DNA of 64,000 nt from Arcuatula senhousia (lineage: Eukaryota > Mollusca > Bivalvia > Mytilida > Mytilidae). A program made the translations under genes and the position numbers. Positions 1 to 11,487 of the stretch are shown piece after piece (the stretch's first letter is position 1; each line of letters starts with the position of its first letter). Below the pieces are notes generated by a model. The model was not told where the DNA came from. It did not search any database and saw only the letters and a list, made by a program, of their open reading frames with translations. Location of the stretch: the NCBI GenBank assembly GCA_963971305.1, contig OZ020303.1, positions 45,558,106 through 45,622,105 of the forward strand, read 5' to 3'.

Positions 1-243
1 GGAAAGTTCGTATTTCATAGGATATTCATTGTGGTGTTGACTGCGTAAATCTTTAGCAATAGATATACAAAATGTTCGGAGTTTGTCTATGTTCTTCCGG
101 GACTCTATGAATATCCTTAGTAGCGGTAGTTTTTGTGGCGGTATATTTTGAAAAGTCTTAAGTTTTTCTCTTTTTATTTTCACGTGTGGCCTGTGGATGC
201 AGATCTTGGTTAAATTAATATTGGAACTAGTCGGCATTTGCAT
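1..243 (-). CDS. N-terminal part of a Penelope-like retroelement protein (runs off the left edge)
   Basis: On the minus strand an open frame starts with ATG at 243 (second ATG at 237) and stays open for 81 codons to the window edge. The product is basic, with stretches such as LTKICIHRPHVKIKREKLK and FIESRKNIDKLRTFC. I do not recognise a domain in this piece; the assignment rests on position: a hammerhead-like motif of the type found in Penelope-like elements lies 260 bp upstream on the same strand (501-540). It would be the 5' end of an element inserted antisense in a TRIT1 intron. The alternative is a chance open frame; a translated search with the sequence left of the window would settle it. 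Confidence 0.35.
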   Translation of the reverse strand, partial: MQMPTSSNINLTKICIHRPHVKIKREKLKTFQNIPPQKLPLLRIFIESRKNIDKLRTFCISIAKDLRSQHHNEYPMKYELS

Positions 244-500
244 CTTGCTGTGTGGTTGTCTGTACAACGCGGTTTTAGCGAGAGTGGATCCTCAATGGAT
301 GCAGGGGTTCACCGCAATCAGGAAAACTGCAAAGAAAAAGGTGATCCAACACTCGGGGACGGTGAATTGGCGGTAGGGGCAATGTTAGGGTGGATACCTA
401 ATGGTATTCAGCAGCGTCTTTAAGCTCCATCGTAAATCAATATAATAATAAAGACACAACACCCAATTTTCACCCGCTGTGATGATCAGCTATTTATTAG

Positions 501-540
501 GTCGACATGTTTCACCCTAAGACGGGCGTCATCAGGACAG
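501..540 (-). ncRNA. Hammerhead-ribozyme-like motif of Penelope-like element type
   Basis: Read on the minus strand, 540-501 gives GTC, then CTGATGA, a short hairpin (CCC..GGG with a GTCTTA loop), then GAAAC, AT, GTC and GAC. This matches the order of hammerhead parts: stem I (GTC/GAC), CUGAUGA, stem II, GAAA, a two-pair stem III (AC/GU) with a 2-nt loop, and the cleavage triplet GUC. Very short stem III is known for hammerheads in Penelope-like retroelements. Stem II is not perfectly canonical (a C or a C-U mismatch next to CUGAUGA), so activity is uncertain. Confidence 0.5.
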
Positions 541-697
541 AGTATACAATATTTTATCTTACTGAAGTACATAAAAAGCGGTTTACCATAGTATTTTTAG
601 TCAAATTCAGGTTTACAATAGAGAAATAACTTCTGCTTCAAACTTTTCTGCACGTTACAATATTTTAATCATTGGTTTGTTGAATGTTTTTTTTTAG

Positions 698-3600
698 ACA
701 GAGGTGCCTATGTTCCTCCAATATATGGTTTAGATTCAACAGATGTTTCACAGTGGGAGGAACATGTCCATGAACCTGCTGTTAGAATTCTAAAAGCAGT
801 TATTGAGGTTTGTACTGTAATTTTAATAATTTAAGTAATATAAATCAAGCTTGGAACACAAAAAGCAGACAGTGGTCTTGGATGGAAGACATTGTTGCTT
901 GTTAGTGTAGACTTACAGGAGATAGACTACCCATCATTAAGAAAGCTGTTAGTGGGCATCCCTGCATGTTCTGACCAAAACAAGCATTCTGAGAGTATTG
1001 CAAAACAATACTTAGTCCCCTACCGGCCTCATATTTCAGTCACTGGTAACAATTTGTCAAACAAATGAATACCTAAACTTGATCAGTATATTATCTACAA
1101 GGAACAATAAAAAGTTTTGAAAAGAAAATTGCAATAGATTTTCAAACTTCCAAGGGCCATATCTCCCAAAACAATTTGTGGACCAGCAGGTAACTCAAAC
1201 TTAATCTGTAACTCATCATGCTAAGGTAGTACTCCACAATTAGGATTTTTTCACAGTATTGTTTTCGTATGTGGCCCCTGTGAACTTTTTTGTTAAATGA
1301 AAATATTGATTCGTTTTGGTCTTAACACAAGACAAATGAAAAATCTGGATCCTTTATATAAAAATTACGATCCACGGTTATTGATTTAAAGAATAATTTC
1401 GAAAAAATCAATACCAATGATCATAAAGCGTCGCTTCCGGCTGTGCATGGTGACCAGCGGATGGGCTTAAATTTAAATGGGCTATTTTTAGATTTTTAAG
1501 TTTGAACAATTTTAGCGGAAAAAAGAGCCGAAGTCGGATAGGTTTATTTGGTCTTAAAAGAAAGGACTGTTTTCGGGCTTTCATTTCATACATGTTACGT
1601 TTCACCTGAACCGAAAGCTCGACTACTGGCAACGTTCAAAAAAAGGACAAAACCCCGATTTTTGCGTATTTTTGTCCCCAAATTTTTGACAAATGTTAAG
1701 AGTTGCTAGGGGCAACGAGTACAACAAAGAAACCAAATACGGCACTAGACACGACTAAACATGCCCGGAGTTTGGAAAACCACCTAGTTTAAAGTGCAAA
1801 TAGCAGTTTAAGCGATTACAAGAACCCGTGACAAAATAGTCAACGTCGAGCACATGCAAAAATGAGCTAAATAAATTAATTGTGCAGTACTACCATATGG
1901 CATTATTCTCATTAATATTTTGAGAATATATCTTGATTTTAGTCCTTGGTTTAATTGTTGAAAATAAAGCTAATATATTTGAGAATTACTTGTTTCAAAA
2001 CTTTAGGGAAAAATATCAGTTATTAAGCATTAATGCCCATAGCAACCAAACATGCTTATTTTTGAAAATATCTTCAATAACGTTATATTTTGTACAGCTG
2101 GTTATGCTGTATGTAACGCTAACAACGTTTATAATTTCCCCGGAAGAAATAAAAATTACACAATATAGTATATTTCCCCGTATGTAAATCATAAAGTTGT
2201 AATTTTTAGTCGGCTTGAATAGAAACGCAAGGCATTATAGCTTGCTATGCAAATTTTAAGCAAATTTTGATGATGTGTTTCCATGGACGCCATTATTGCA
2301 GATTTTTTCACGGAAATCTTCCAAATTTTCACAAATATGTTTGAAATAGGCTAGAAAATGACTTAAGCACAACAGAATACCAATTTTGTTACGAAAATAC
2401 AAAATTTGATTCAAAACAAACGGGGAAAGAATCTAACGTTATTGCAGGAAAATGTCCAAAAAGAGCTTGATCAGAAAAGGGCTTCCGTCTTTGAGCGTGC
2501 GTTACTATGGTAAAACACTAAAAAAAATCATAATATCCGGTATTCCTCAAGTGGTTACACACTCAAGAAGAGAAAAATGCAACTCATGTTAAATTTTCAA
2601 AAAATGCAAAAGCATTATGGTAGTACTCCACAATTAGGATTTTTTCACAGTATTGTTTTCGTATGTGGCCCCTGTGAACTTTTTTGTTAAATGAAAATAT
2701 TGATTCGTTTTGGTCTTAAAACAAGACAAATGAAAAATCTGGATCCTTTATATAAAAATTACGATCCACGGTTATTGATTTAAAGAATAATTTCGAAAAA
2801 ATCAATACCAATGATCATAAAGCGTCGCTTCCGGCTGTGCATGGTGACCAGCGGATGGGCTTAAATTTAAATGGGCTATTTTTAGATTTTTAAGTTTGAA
2901 CAATTTTAGCGGAAAAAAGAGCCGAAGTCGGATAGGTTTATTTGGTCTTAAAAGAAAGGACTGTTTTCGGGCTTTCATTTCATACATGTTACGTTTCACC
3001 TGAACCGAAAGCTCGACTACTGGCAACGTTCAAAAAAAGGACAAAACCCCGATTTTTGCGTATTTTTGTCCCCAAATTTTTGACAAATGTTAAGAGTTGC
3101 TAGGGGCAACGAGTACAACAAAGAAACCAAATACGGCACTAGACACGACTAAACATGCCCGGAGTTTGGAAAACCACCTAGTTTAAAGTGCAAATAGCAG
3201 TTTAAGCGATTACAAGAACCCGTGACAAAATAGTCAACGTCGAGCACATGCAAAAATGAGCTAAATAAATTAATTGTGCAGTACTACCTAAACTCGCATA
3301 CCAAAAATCAGTTCATTATCTATAAGCGTTTAGAAAAATAAATTGTGGAAAACTGATATTTGAGTGAATTTTCAAAGTTCAAAGGGCCATAACTCCCATA
3401 AAAATTTGTGGATAGACACGAAACTCAAACTTGATCTGTAACTCATCAATGTAAACTCACATACCAAAAATCAGTTCATTATCTATAAGCGTTTAGAAAA
3501 AAGTGTGAAAAACTGAAATTTTAGTGAATTTTCAAAGTTCAAAGGGCCATAACTCCCATAAAAAATTGTGGACCGGCACGAAACTCAAATTTGATCTGTA

Positions 3601-6600
3601 ACTTATCAAGGTAAACTCACATACCAAAAATCAGTTCATTATCTATAAGCATTTAGAAAAAAGTGCGTAAAAACTGAAATTTTAGTGAATTTTCAAAGTT
3701 CAAAAGGGCCATAACTCCAATAAAAAATTGTGGACCGGCACAAAACTCAAATTTGATCTGTAACTTATCAAGGTAAACTCACATACCAAAAATCAGTTCA
3801 TTATCTATAAGTGTTTAGAAAAAAAAGTGCGGAAAACTGGTATTTTAGTGAATTTGCAAAGTTCAAAGGGCCATAACTCCAATAAAAAATTGTGGACCGG
3901 CACGCAACTTAAACTTGATCTGTAATTCATCAAGGTAAACTCACATATCAAAAATCAGTTCATTATCTATAAGCATTTAGAAAAAAAGTGCGGAAAACTG
4001 AGGTGTGACAGACAGACGGACAGACAGAGCGCAAACCTATAGTCCCCTTCGGCTTTCGCCGGTAGGCGACTAATAAAGATGGTTTAAAAATACTTGATAA
4101 GAAAATTTAGTGATGTTGCAGGAAGATGCAGGATGCAAGATGAAAAGTTCCAAAGTGATTTTGATGTAAAAAAGGTGCCATAATAAGACACTTATCTGAC
4201 TGGAGTTATAAGATTTTTTATGTACAATATTGCTGAACTCACACAAAGTTGCATCCTATATTTGTCTGCTTAACTTTCAGTTTTTAGCTCACCTGGACCG
4301 AAGGTCCATGTGAGCTATTGCCATCACTTGGCGTCCGTCGTCGTCGTCTTCGTCCGTCGTCGTCGTCGTTAACTTTTCTTTGATAAACTTCTCCTCCGAA
4401 ACGACTGAAGGGATTGCTTTGAAACTTTGCACACTTCATCTATGGGATGTCCTCTCCCAAGATTGCACCGCCGTCCAAACAACATGGCTGCCGTTACTAA
4501 AAATAGACCAGGGGGGGTCAGACTACTGTTTTTGGCTTGTAAATCAAAAAGTATAAGAGATAGATGAAATCTGATGCCACCTTACTGCTTCAGCATCAAA
4601 AGCTCTACAAAAGTCTCCATTGAGTCAAAGTTGTCAGATGACCCCTTATAGGGGTTGCGGCCCCTTTAAAGGTGAAAAAAAGCGTTTTTGCATGTTTTTG
4701 GCCTATAGAATGAAAACAATTGTAGATAGAGATAAGCTGTTGCTTGCACAAATGTTCAGCTCATTTAGCTCTACAAAAGTCTCCGTAGGGTCGAAGTTGT
4801 CAGATGACCCCTTATAGGGGTAACAGCCCCTTAAAAGCGAAAAATAGTGTTTTTGGCCTGTAGAATGAAAATTATTGCAGATAGAGAAAAGCTGTTGCTT
4901 GCTAAAATGTTCAGCCCATTTAGCTCTACAAAAGTCTCTATGGGGTAGAAGTTGTCAGATGACCCTTTATAGGGGTTTAAGCCCCTTAAAGGGCGAAAAA
5001 TAGTGTTTTTGGCCTATAGAATGAAAACTATTGCAGATAGAGAAAAGCTGTTGCTTGCTTAAATGTTCAGCTCATTTAGCTCTACTAAAGTCTCTATGGG
5101 GTCGAAGTTGTCAGATGACCCTTTATAGGGGTTTAAGCCCCTTAAAGGGCGAAAAATAGTGTTTTTGGCCTATAGAATGAAAACTATTGCAGATAGAGAA
5201 AAGCTGTTGCTTGCTTAAATGTTCAGCTCATTTAGCTCTACTAAAGTCTCTATGGGGTTTAAGTTGTCAGATGACCCTTTATAGGGGTTTAAGCCCCTTA
5301 AAGGGCGAAAAATAGTGTTTTTGGCCTATAGAATGAAAACTATTGCAGATAGAGAAAAGCTGTTGCTTGCTTAAATGTTCAGCTCATTTAGCTCTACTAA
5401 AGTCTCCAAAAGGTCAAAGTTGTCAGATGATCCCTTATAGGGGTTACAGCCCCTTAAAGGTGAAAAATAGCGTTTTTGAAAGTTTTTGGCCTATAGAATG
5501 AAAACTAATGTAGATAAAGAAAAGCTGATGCTTGCTTAAATGTTCAGCTCATTTAGCGCTACAAAAGTCTCCATAGGGTTTAAGTTGTCTGATGACCTCT
5601 TATAGGGGTAACAGCCCCTTAAAGGCGAAAAATAGTGTTTTTGGCCTATAGAATGAAAACTATTGCAGATAGAGAAAAGCTCAATTTGCTTGCTTAAACA
5701 TTCAGCTCATTTAGCTCTACAAAAGTCTTCATAGGGTTGACATCAAGACCAGGTGAGCGATTCAGGCTCCTGGGAGCCTCTTGTTGGTTGTTGTTTTTTT
5801 TTTTCTGGAAGCAGTTGTTTAATTAGAAATACTTGTTTGTTATTCTCCATTCTTAAGAGAGAGAGAGAAGGCTATATTGCAATCACCTTGTCTGTCTGTA
5901 GTGATTTTTAAACAGATTTCTTGGCATTTACAGAAGGGATTGATTACAAATTTGGTACACAGCTTGAGCATGATGAGTTTATTGTGCCTCTCCTTTCCAA
6001 GTCAGCCACACATCTACCTCCTGTTTTCTGAATAGTCGAGTGGGGTATCCTTTGCACCTTGTGGAAACAGTTTCAAACAAAATCAATTGATAACTTATGT
6101 TTTATTTCAGGGTCATAAGCCAGATGTTGAACCTTTACCTGTTGAAACGAGCTACAATACCTCTATTTACAACACCTGTGATATCTGTAATATGACTTTT
6201 ACTAGAATTATTGAGTGGCAAGGTAAAATTATGAATAAATAATAAGCTAAAATACCTCTATTTATAATAGCTGTAATATGACTTTACTGATATTATTGAG
6301 TGGCAAGGTAAAATTATGATTGATTGACAATTGTTGTGTGCTTAATGTCCAAGTCATATCGCAGATAGGACATATTAATGTAAATTACAATCAGTCATAA
6401 TTTAACATTGCCTAAGAACTACTGTTGAAGAAATACTCTAAACATTGACATTTTCACATGTGCTTATATTTACTTCATTAATTATTTTTGTCCTTGAACA
6501 AACTTTTTTCTTTAAAAATGTGCTTGGCTATCAATCAAATCCATCAACCTTTATAGATATTATCAAAGTTATGATTTTTGGCTCATTTTTAGATATCAGA

Positions 6601-8292
6601 TAGTTTTTAATAGGCTAATTAAGATTCAGTACACAAATGGTATTATAGCGAGCACATCTCGTAGCGGGCACTAAGTGCCCAGCAAGTTCCCGCGAAAAAT
6701 TTGCCTAATGCTGATATTGTTTTTTTTTCCGTCTGGATATGCCTCTTCTCACAGTTCATACAGGTCCAGTGTGAATTTGAAAATAATTACAACTTTTGCT
6801 AGTCGCCTTCCAAAAATTATCTTTGTAAATAAAGAAAATTGAAAAAAATATTCTGATTACGATGAGTTACTACATTTTATTTAAGTAAACCAATTTTATT
6901 CATTTTTTTACATTTTCTTTTTTTAAGCTCATTTGCCCCAAGCACCTCGTTCCAAACTGAACATTCTAGATGGTCCTTTTTGAAATTTTCTGACTGGATG
7001 TGCTCGCATTTAGGCATTGCCTATCTCATACAATAGGAATTGCTCTGTTTTTACAAATACATGGATTAATAATACATTGTTGTTTCTATTTGATAGCCCA
7101 TATGAAAGGGAAAAAGCACCATCATCAAGTCAGGGCAATAAAAAGGAGGTAAGCATGGAAAAAAAGGTCGACATCTTCAATCTTGTTCAACAAAGCAATT
7201 TCATTCAAATTTTGTCTATGCATCTTGAACTGTATTTTCACAATTAATTGTGCGAAAACATCTCTTGCTGTTTTTGAGGGTGGCAGCTCAATACAAAATG
7301 TTAATCCTATATTGTTTCTTTTAAGCAAGATGTGCAAACCACAAAATTTGAAATTTAAAAAACCAAACATATGACTTTTTTGGGGGAAACAACTGTCGCA
7401 GATCATGCCAGGCATCCGTCCATGAATCTATGTGTGTGTGTCTGTCAAACTTTGTAAACCTGTCACGCCTACAATTCTCAAAGGATGTTTGTAAATTTAT
7501 ACATAATTGTTAATATCATTAATAGCTTGGACAAGTTGGACTTTGGATATGGTGTGACTTTTTCATGTGGAAGTTGTCCCCCTTCGACCATTAAAATAAG
7601 GTCCATTTATCCATTACACTTTTGTAAGTGCACTCACGCCTACGATGTTTGTGAAATTAATATATAATGTTAATATCACTAAAAGCTTCAACAAGTTTGA
7701 ATTTGGGTACGGTGTGACCATTTTTGTGGAAGTTGTCCTCTTTTGACCATAAAAATGAGGTCCATGTTATATCCATTACACTTTTGTAAGCACTTTCATG
7801 ATTACCATTCTCAATGGATGTTTACAGTGAAATTTATACTTAATGTTTATATCACTATTACCTTGGAAAATCGATTTTGAGTACCATATGTCACTTTTTT
7901 CGGGAAGTTGGGCCCCTTTTAGTGAGCACACATAGTGCTCACATAGAATTTTAGCTGCTTGGCGAGGACCCAGGAATTTCTTTCTTGTCTTTTTGGACAT
8001 TTGATATTGATCACCCTAATTTGGTATTTTGTTATTACTTTAATCTACTTACTGCTTCACCAAATCTGGCAATTTTTCACTTTTGTTATTTATCTTTTAC
8101 AGAGAGTTATTTGAAGCTTATAAAAAAAGATTAAAAGAAGAAAACAAAACCAGCAATGAAGAAAGTGCAGTAAAACATTCTTATTCTGTGGATGAAATGA
8201 TCGGTCCAGAAACCCTGTTCGGTGATGAACTTATTAATGATGAGAATGTTGATAAACTTGTGGCAAAAATTGATGTGTCAAATAACTCATGA
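698..8292 (+). CDS. TRIT1: tRNA dimethylallyltransferase (tRNA isopentenyltransferase), C-terminal exons
   Basis: TRIT1 transfers a dimethylallyl group to A37 of selected tRNAs, in mitochondria and cytosol. Only the 3' part of the gene is inside the window. Coding exons: 698-807, 6111-6222, 7097-7148 and 8103-8292, all with AG/GT borders and matching phases (2-0, 0-1, 1-0 with split codon, then stop TGA at 8290-8292). Exon 1 gives VPPIYGLDSTDVSQWEEHV and the next starts GHKPDVEPLPVE, the conserved end of the catalytic region. Exons 2-3 encode a C2H2 (matrin-type) zinc finger, CDICNMTF..EWQAHMKGKKH, followed by basic residues, typical of animal TRIT1. The last exon is an acidic 63-residue tail. 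The catalytic N-terminal domain lies left of the window. The first intron is 5.3 kb because of inserted repeats. Confidence 0.93.
1011..4078 (+). mobile_element. Family F pearl/HINE-like element, split by a 2.06-kb insertion
   Basis: The left end carries AGTCCCCTACCGGC (1014-1027) and the right end a hairpin ending GCCGGTAGGCGACT (4058-4071), nearly perfect inverted copies. Between them are about five tandem core repeats of roughly 165 bp (1040-1225 and 3289-4005), each with AAGGGCCATAACTCC and a CAAAAATCAGTTCATTATC block, followed by a GACAGACGGACAGACAG stretch (4005-4030). Core repeat 1 is interrupted by the element at 1226-3288. The layout is that of bivalve pearl elements, which have been linked to non-autonomous Helentrons. 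Confidence 0.65.
1226..3288. mobile_element. Inserted element with 670-bp near-identical direct repeats and inverted tips
   Basis: Two copies of a 670-bp sequence (1225-1894 and 2619-3288; I saw one difference, AACACAAG against AAAACAAG) enclose 724 bp of unique sequence. Each copy begins GGTAGTACT and ends AGTACTACC, so each copy and the whole unit have inverted tips. The outer flanks read GCTAA / TAAACTCGC; neighbouring core repeats show the uninterrupted target, giving a TAA target-site duplication. The 74-aa frame repeated on the minus strand in both copies is not recognisable as a protein. TAA fits a PIF/Harbinger-type insertion, while paired direct repeats suggest LTRs; neither is proven. 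Confidence 0.7.
4286..5785 (-). mobile_element. Family A pearl/HINE-like element with eight or so core repeats
   Basis: The left end, AGCTCACCTGGACCGAAGG and its hairpin partner TGTGAGCTA, is the 3' hairpin of the element; CGTCCGTCGTCGTCG follows (4325-4370). The right end, AGGTGAGCGATTC then GGCTCCTGGGAGCC, is the 5' end. Core repeats of about 138 bp share GTTGTCAGATGACCCCTTATAGGGG, TTTTTGGCCTATAGAATGAAAAC and AGCTGTTGCTTGC blocks. It sits in TRIT1 intron 1 in antisense orientation. Confidence 0.7.
5850..6060 (-). mobile_element. Short family C element with a single core repeat
   Basis: GAGAGAAGGCTATATTGCAATCACC at the left, one core unit containing TACAAATTTGGTACACAGC, and GAGTGGGGTATCC at the right match the much longer family C copies at 8954-9850 and 25693-26405. 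It is diverged and lacks the multiple core copies. It lies 50 bp upstream of TRIT1 exon 6111-6222. Confidence 0.55.
6643..7012. mobile_element. Short element with GCGAGCACATC inverted ends
   Basis: GCGAGCACATC (6648-6658) and GATGTGCTCGC (6997-7007) are perfect inverted copies bounding about 360 bp with no core tandem repeats. A related element with GCGAGCATAGC ends is at 36590-36958. GGGCACTAAGTGCCC just inside the left end is a further palindrome. It lies in the TRIT1 intron before exon 7097-7148. Confidence 0.5.
7420..7960 (-). repeat. Tandem core repeats of about 165 bp with a GTGCTCAC hairpin end
   Basis: Three to four diverged copies of a unit containing GTGTGACTTTTT, GGAAGTTGTCC, CCATTACACTTTTGTAAG and GTTAATATCA run from 7440 to 7925 and finish at TGAGCACACATAGTGCTCA, a short hairpin. 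This resembles other HINE-like elements, in minus orientation, with a poorly preserved second end. It lies in the last TRIT1 intron. Confidence 0.5.
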
Positions 8293-8307
8293 CAAAAGGT
8301 CTTTGAA

Positions 8308-8320
8308 AATAAACAATAAA
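8308..8320 (+). promoter_or_regulatory. Polyadenylation signals of TRIT1
   Basis: Two overlapping-spaced AATAAA hexamers (8308-8313 and 8315-8320) follow the TRIT1 stop codon by 16-28 bp, so the 3' UTR is likely very short. Confidence 0.6.
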
Positions 8321-8329
8321 GTAACAAGT

Positions 8330-8950
8330 ATGATACATTATTGACAACTACAATTTTATGTTTTGTGTATACTGTGTGAGTATTTTGATTTGTCACCTGC
8401 AACATGTTGCAAAGTGAAAAAAATGGGTCACAGTGGCACTATCATTTTCTAGTTCTAGTGGGTTCACGATAAATTTCTCTCATATCTTTTTGAGAAACAA
8501 CATGACTGCCTATTTATAACAACATTTGGTATGTTGTTAAGAGATTTTGAGTCCACAACTCATCTACTTCTTTCTTACAGAATACTTAGTTATTCCTATT
8601 TGCAACAAAGGAAAGGGACATACCTGATATCAGTCACATTTTTGTACCTTTAACCCAAGAGTGAACTCAACTTCTGGTCAACCAATTTTTGTTCCCCCAA
8701 AACAATTGGTGTCCCAATCCTTTGAAAAGCAAGGACTACAGAACAAGCTTTGCATCTATTTGAAATTGGTTTCCCAAGCACAACTTTCAAATGCCTTAAA
8801 AGCATTTCATAATGCTTGGACACATAGACCCAAAGGTGGTACAATAGAGGCCCATTGATTTTGAGTGGCTCAAAGATTGTGTCCATTGAGTGAATTTTAC
8901 ACGTCCTTACCAAAGAGGAAAAAGAAAAGGTGTTCCAATAGGGTAATGGA
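8330..8950. other. Spacer without recognisable gene
   Basis: AT-rich single-copy-like sequence between the TRIT1 3' end and the next mobile element. Open frames on both strands here are short, lack splice context and show no recognisable protein. Confidence 0.5.
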
Positions 8951-8953
8951 ATG

Positions 8954-9850
8954 TTGTAAATCCAACAAGGGGTTGCACTAAGTCGTGCTAAGCATACCCC
9001 CACTCGACCATTCAGAAAGTAGATGACCGACTGACCTGGAAAGGGGAGGCAGGATACAACTCTTCATGCTAAAGCTGTATACCAAATTTGAAATCAATCC
9101 CTTTTGTAGAAGCCGAGAAATCTGTTACGAAAAATTGTCTATTTTTGACCCATTAAAAGTCTAAGTTGGCATGGAAAACAGGAAGTAGATGATGGACTGA
9201 CCTGGAATCATGCTGAAGCTGTGTACCAAATTTGAAACCAATCCATCCAGTAGAAGCCGAGAAATCTGTTACAAAAAATTTCACTTTACAAATTTTTCCT
9301 AAAAAGTCTAAGTCGGCTTGGGAAAACAGGAAGTAGATGATGGACTGACCTGGAAAGGGGAGGCAAGGTAAAACTCATCATGCTGAAGCTGTGTACCAAA
9401 TTTGAAACCAATCCATCCAGTAGAAGCCAAGAAATCTGTTACGAAAAATTTCACATTTCACATTTTTTACCCTAAAAAAGTCTGTCCGCTCGGAAAACAG
9501 GAAGTAGATGACGGACTGACCTGGAAAGGGGAGGCATGGTTTAACTAATCATGCTGAAGCTGTGTACCAAATTTGAAACCAATCCATCCAGCAGAAGCCA
9601 AGAAATCTGTTACTAAAAATTTCACATTTCAAATTTTTTACACTAAAAAAGTCCAAGTCGGCTCGGAAAACAGGAAGTAGATGATGGACTGACCTGGAAA
9701 GGGGAGGCAAGGTGTAACTCATCATGCTGAAGCTGTGTACGAAATTTGAAACCAATCCATCCAGTAGAAGCAGAGAAATTGAACCGGACGGACAGACAGA
9801 TGGACAAGGTGATTGCATAAGGCCCCCTCTCTTACGAGTGGGGGTATAAT
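8954..9850 (+). mobile_element. Family C pearl/HINE-like element
   Basis: ATACCCCCACTCG (8994-9006) and CGAGTGGGGGTAT (9835-9847) are perfect inverted ends; the first is preceded by a CAACAAGGGGTTGCACTAAG leader. Four to five core repeats of about 170 bp share AAACAGGAAGTAGATGA, GGAAAGGGGAGGCA and CCAAATTTGAAACCAATCC. GGACGGACAGACAGATGG precedes the 3' hairpin. It lies between the convergent TRIT1 and EIF2S1 genes. Confidence 0.7.
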
Positions 9851-10194
9851 AAGACAAGGACAGATCAGTAGACATAAATTCATCACCAAAATAAAATATA
9901 CAATATACAATAAAAACATATTTCAACCAAACAGCAATCGACAAGGTGAAGAAAAGTCAAAAGACAAATTAACTCAGAGGCTTCATAATAGATTAGTAAG
10001 CAGTTCCTGCTTGCTATAGCATGCCCATGACATTGCCGACGATTGGTTAAATGTGGGTCACATCTGATAAGGTACAATACTTCATCTCAATGTCAAACCA
10101 ACATCTGTGCCAGAAATCAACTAGCACATAAAAGTTGGTTACAGAGCATCACTTGAAGCTGTCAATGGTTATAAGAAACTTATACATATTACAA

Positions 10195-11487
10195 GTGTGG
10201 CCACTAAAAGTATGTCTCGCCTGCCGGCACCATCACTAAAATCAACTACCTAAGCTTTCATTTTTGATATAAACACAAAAAGTGTCTGTATACCTAATAT
10301 CAGATGCCTAGCTATTATACTATTCAAGCAATCCATTGTCCACACAAGCATTACAAAAAGTTTTCTGCCTGAAAAAACCTAAGTTCACAGAGTCACTGGA
10401 GCGTAAAAATGGGGTCATGGTCACATGGCATGGTGACAGTTGCGTTGTCCATAACCACAACTGTCTGTATATCCAATTTCAGATGCCTAGCTATTATAAT
10501 TTTCCGGCAATTCATTGTCCACAAAAGTCTTACAATTAAGTTTTTTGGCCTGAAAAAGACCTAAGTTCAAAGAGTCACTAGAGCGTGAAAATGGGGCCAG
10601 GGTCACGGGTCATGGTGACAGTTGCATAGACCATAACTTAAACTGTCTGTATACCTAATATCAGATGCCTAGCTATTATACTTTTCTTGTAAATCATTTT
10701 CCACTAAAGTCTTACAAAGGGGTCTTTTGGCCTGAAAAAAACATCTAAGTTCACAGAGTAGCTGAACCATGAAATTGGGGTCAGGGTCAAACGGCATGGT
10801 GCCAGTTGCGTAGACCATAACCCCAACTGTCTGTATACCAAATTCAGATGCCTAGCTATTATGCTTTTCTTGTAATTCATTTTCCACAAAAGTCTTACAA
10901 AGGGGTCTTTTGGCCTGAAAAAACATCTAAGTTCACAGAGTCGCTGGCCCATAAAATTTGGGTCAGGGTCAAACAGCATGGTGCCAGTTGCGTAGACCAT
11001 AACCCCAACTGTCTGTATACCAAATATCAGATGCCTAGCTATTATACTTTTCTTGTAAATCATTTTCCACAAAAGTCTTACAAAGGGGTCTTTTGGCCTG
11101 AAAAAACATCTAAGTTCACAGAGTTGCTGAACCATGAAATGGGGTCAGGGTCCAACGGCATGGTGCCAGTTGCGTAGACCATAACCCCAACTGTCTGTAT
11201 ACTAATTATCAGATGCCTAGCAATTATACTTTTCTTGTAATTCATTTTCCACAAAAGTCCAATCTAATTAAAATTACACGTTAGTTTGGATCTTTTTTTT
11301 TTTTTGCTCTGGCGATCCACTAACGTTAGTGGATCGCCAGAGCAAAAAAAAAAAAAGATCCAAACTAACGTGTAATTTTAATTAGATTGACAAAAGTCTT
11401 ACAAAAAAGTTTACGCCGTCGCCGTCGCTGCCGGAAAGTAATACCTATGTCTCGCCTTCAGCAACTAAAGTCGCAGGCGAGACAAAA
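10195..11487 (+). mobile_element. Family B pearl/HINE-like element, carrying a palindromic insertion
   Basis: GTCTCGCCTGC (10214-10224) and GCAGGCGAGAC (11473-11483) form the SIR. Core repeats of about 180 bp share TATCAGATGCCTAGCTATTA, CACAAAAGTCTTACAAA and GGTCAGGGTCA. GCCGTCGCCGTCGCTGCCGG precedes the 3' hairpin. A second copy is at 47940-49097. The last core repeat is interrupted at 11260-11389. Confidence 0.7.
11260..11389. mobile_element. Perfect 130-bp palindromic MITE with 9-bp target-site duplication
   Basis: 65 bp from 11260 to 11324 are exactly inverted in 11325-11389, including matched T13/A13 runs. ACAAAAGTC occurs on both sides (11251-11259 and 11390-11398); other core repeats of the host element show the uninterrupted CACAAAAGTCTTAC, so this is a true target duplication. 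Nine bases suggest a Mutator-like or related cut-and-paste transposase. Confidence 0.85.

Noticed and set aside
1408..3026. Two identical 74-aa frames on the minus strand (1408-1632 and 2802-3026)
   Set aside because: They are the same piece of the 670-bp direct repeats; identity follows from recent duplication, not coding selection, and no family is recognised.
10336..11177. Frames of 67-143 aa in the family B array
   Set aside because: Repeat periodicity explains the openness; no start context or protein similarity.
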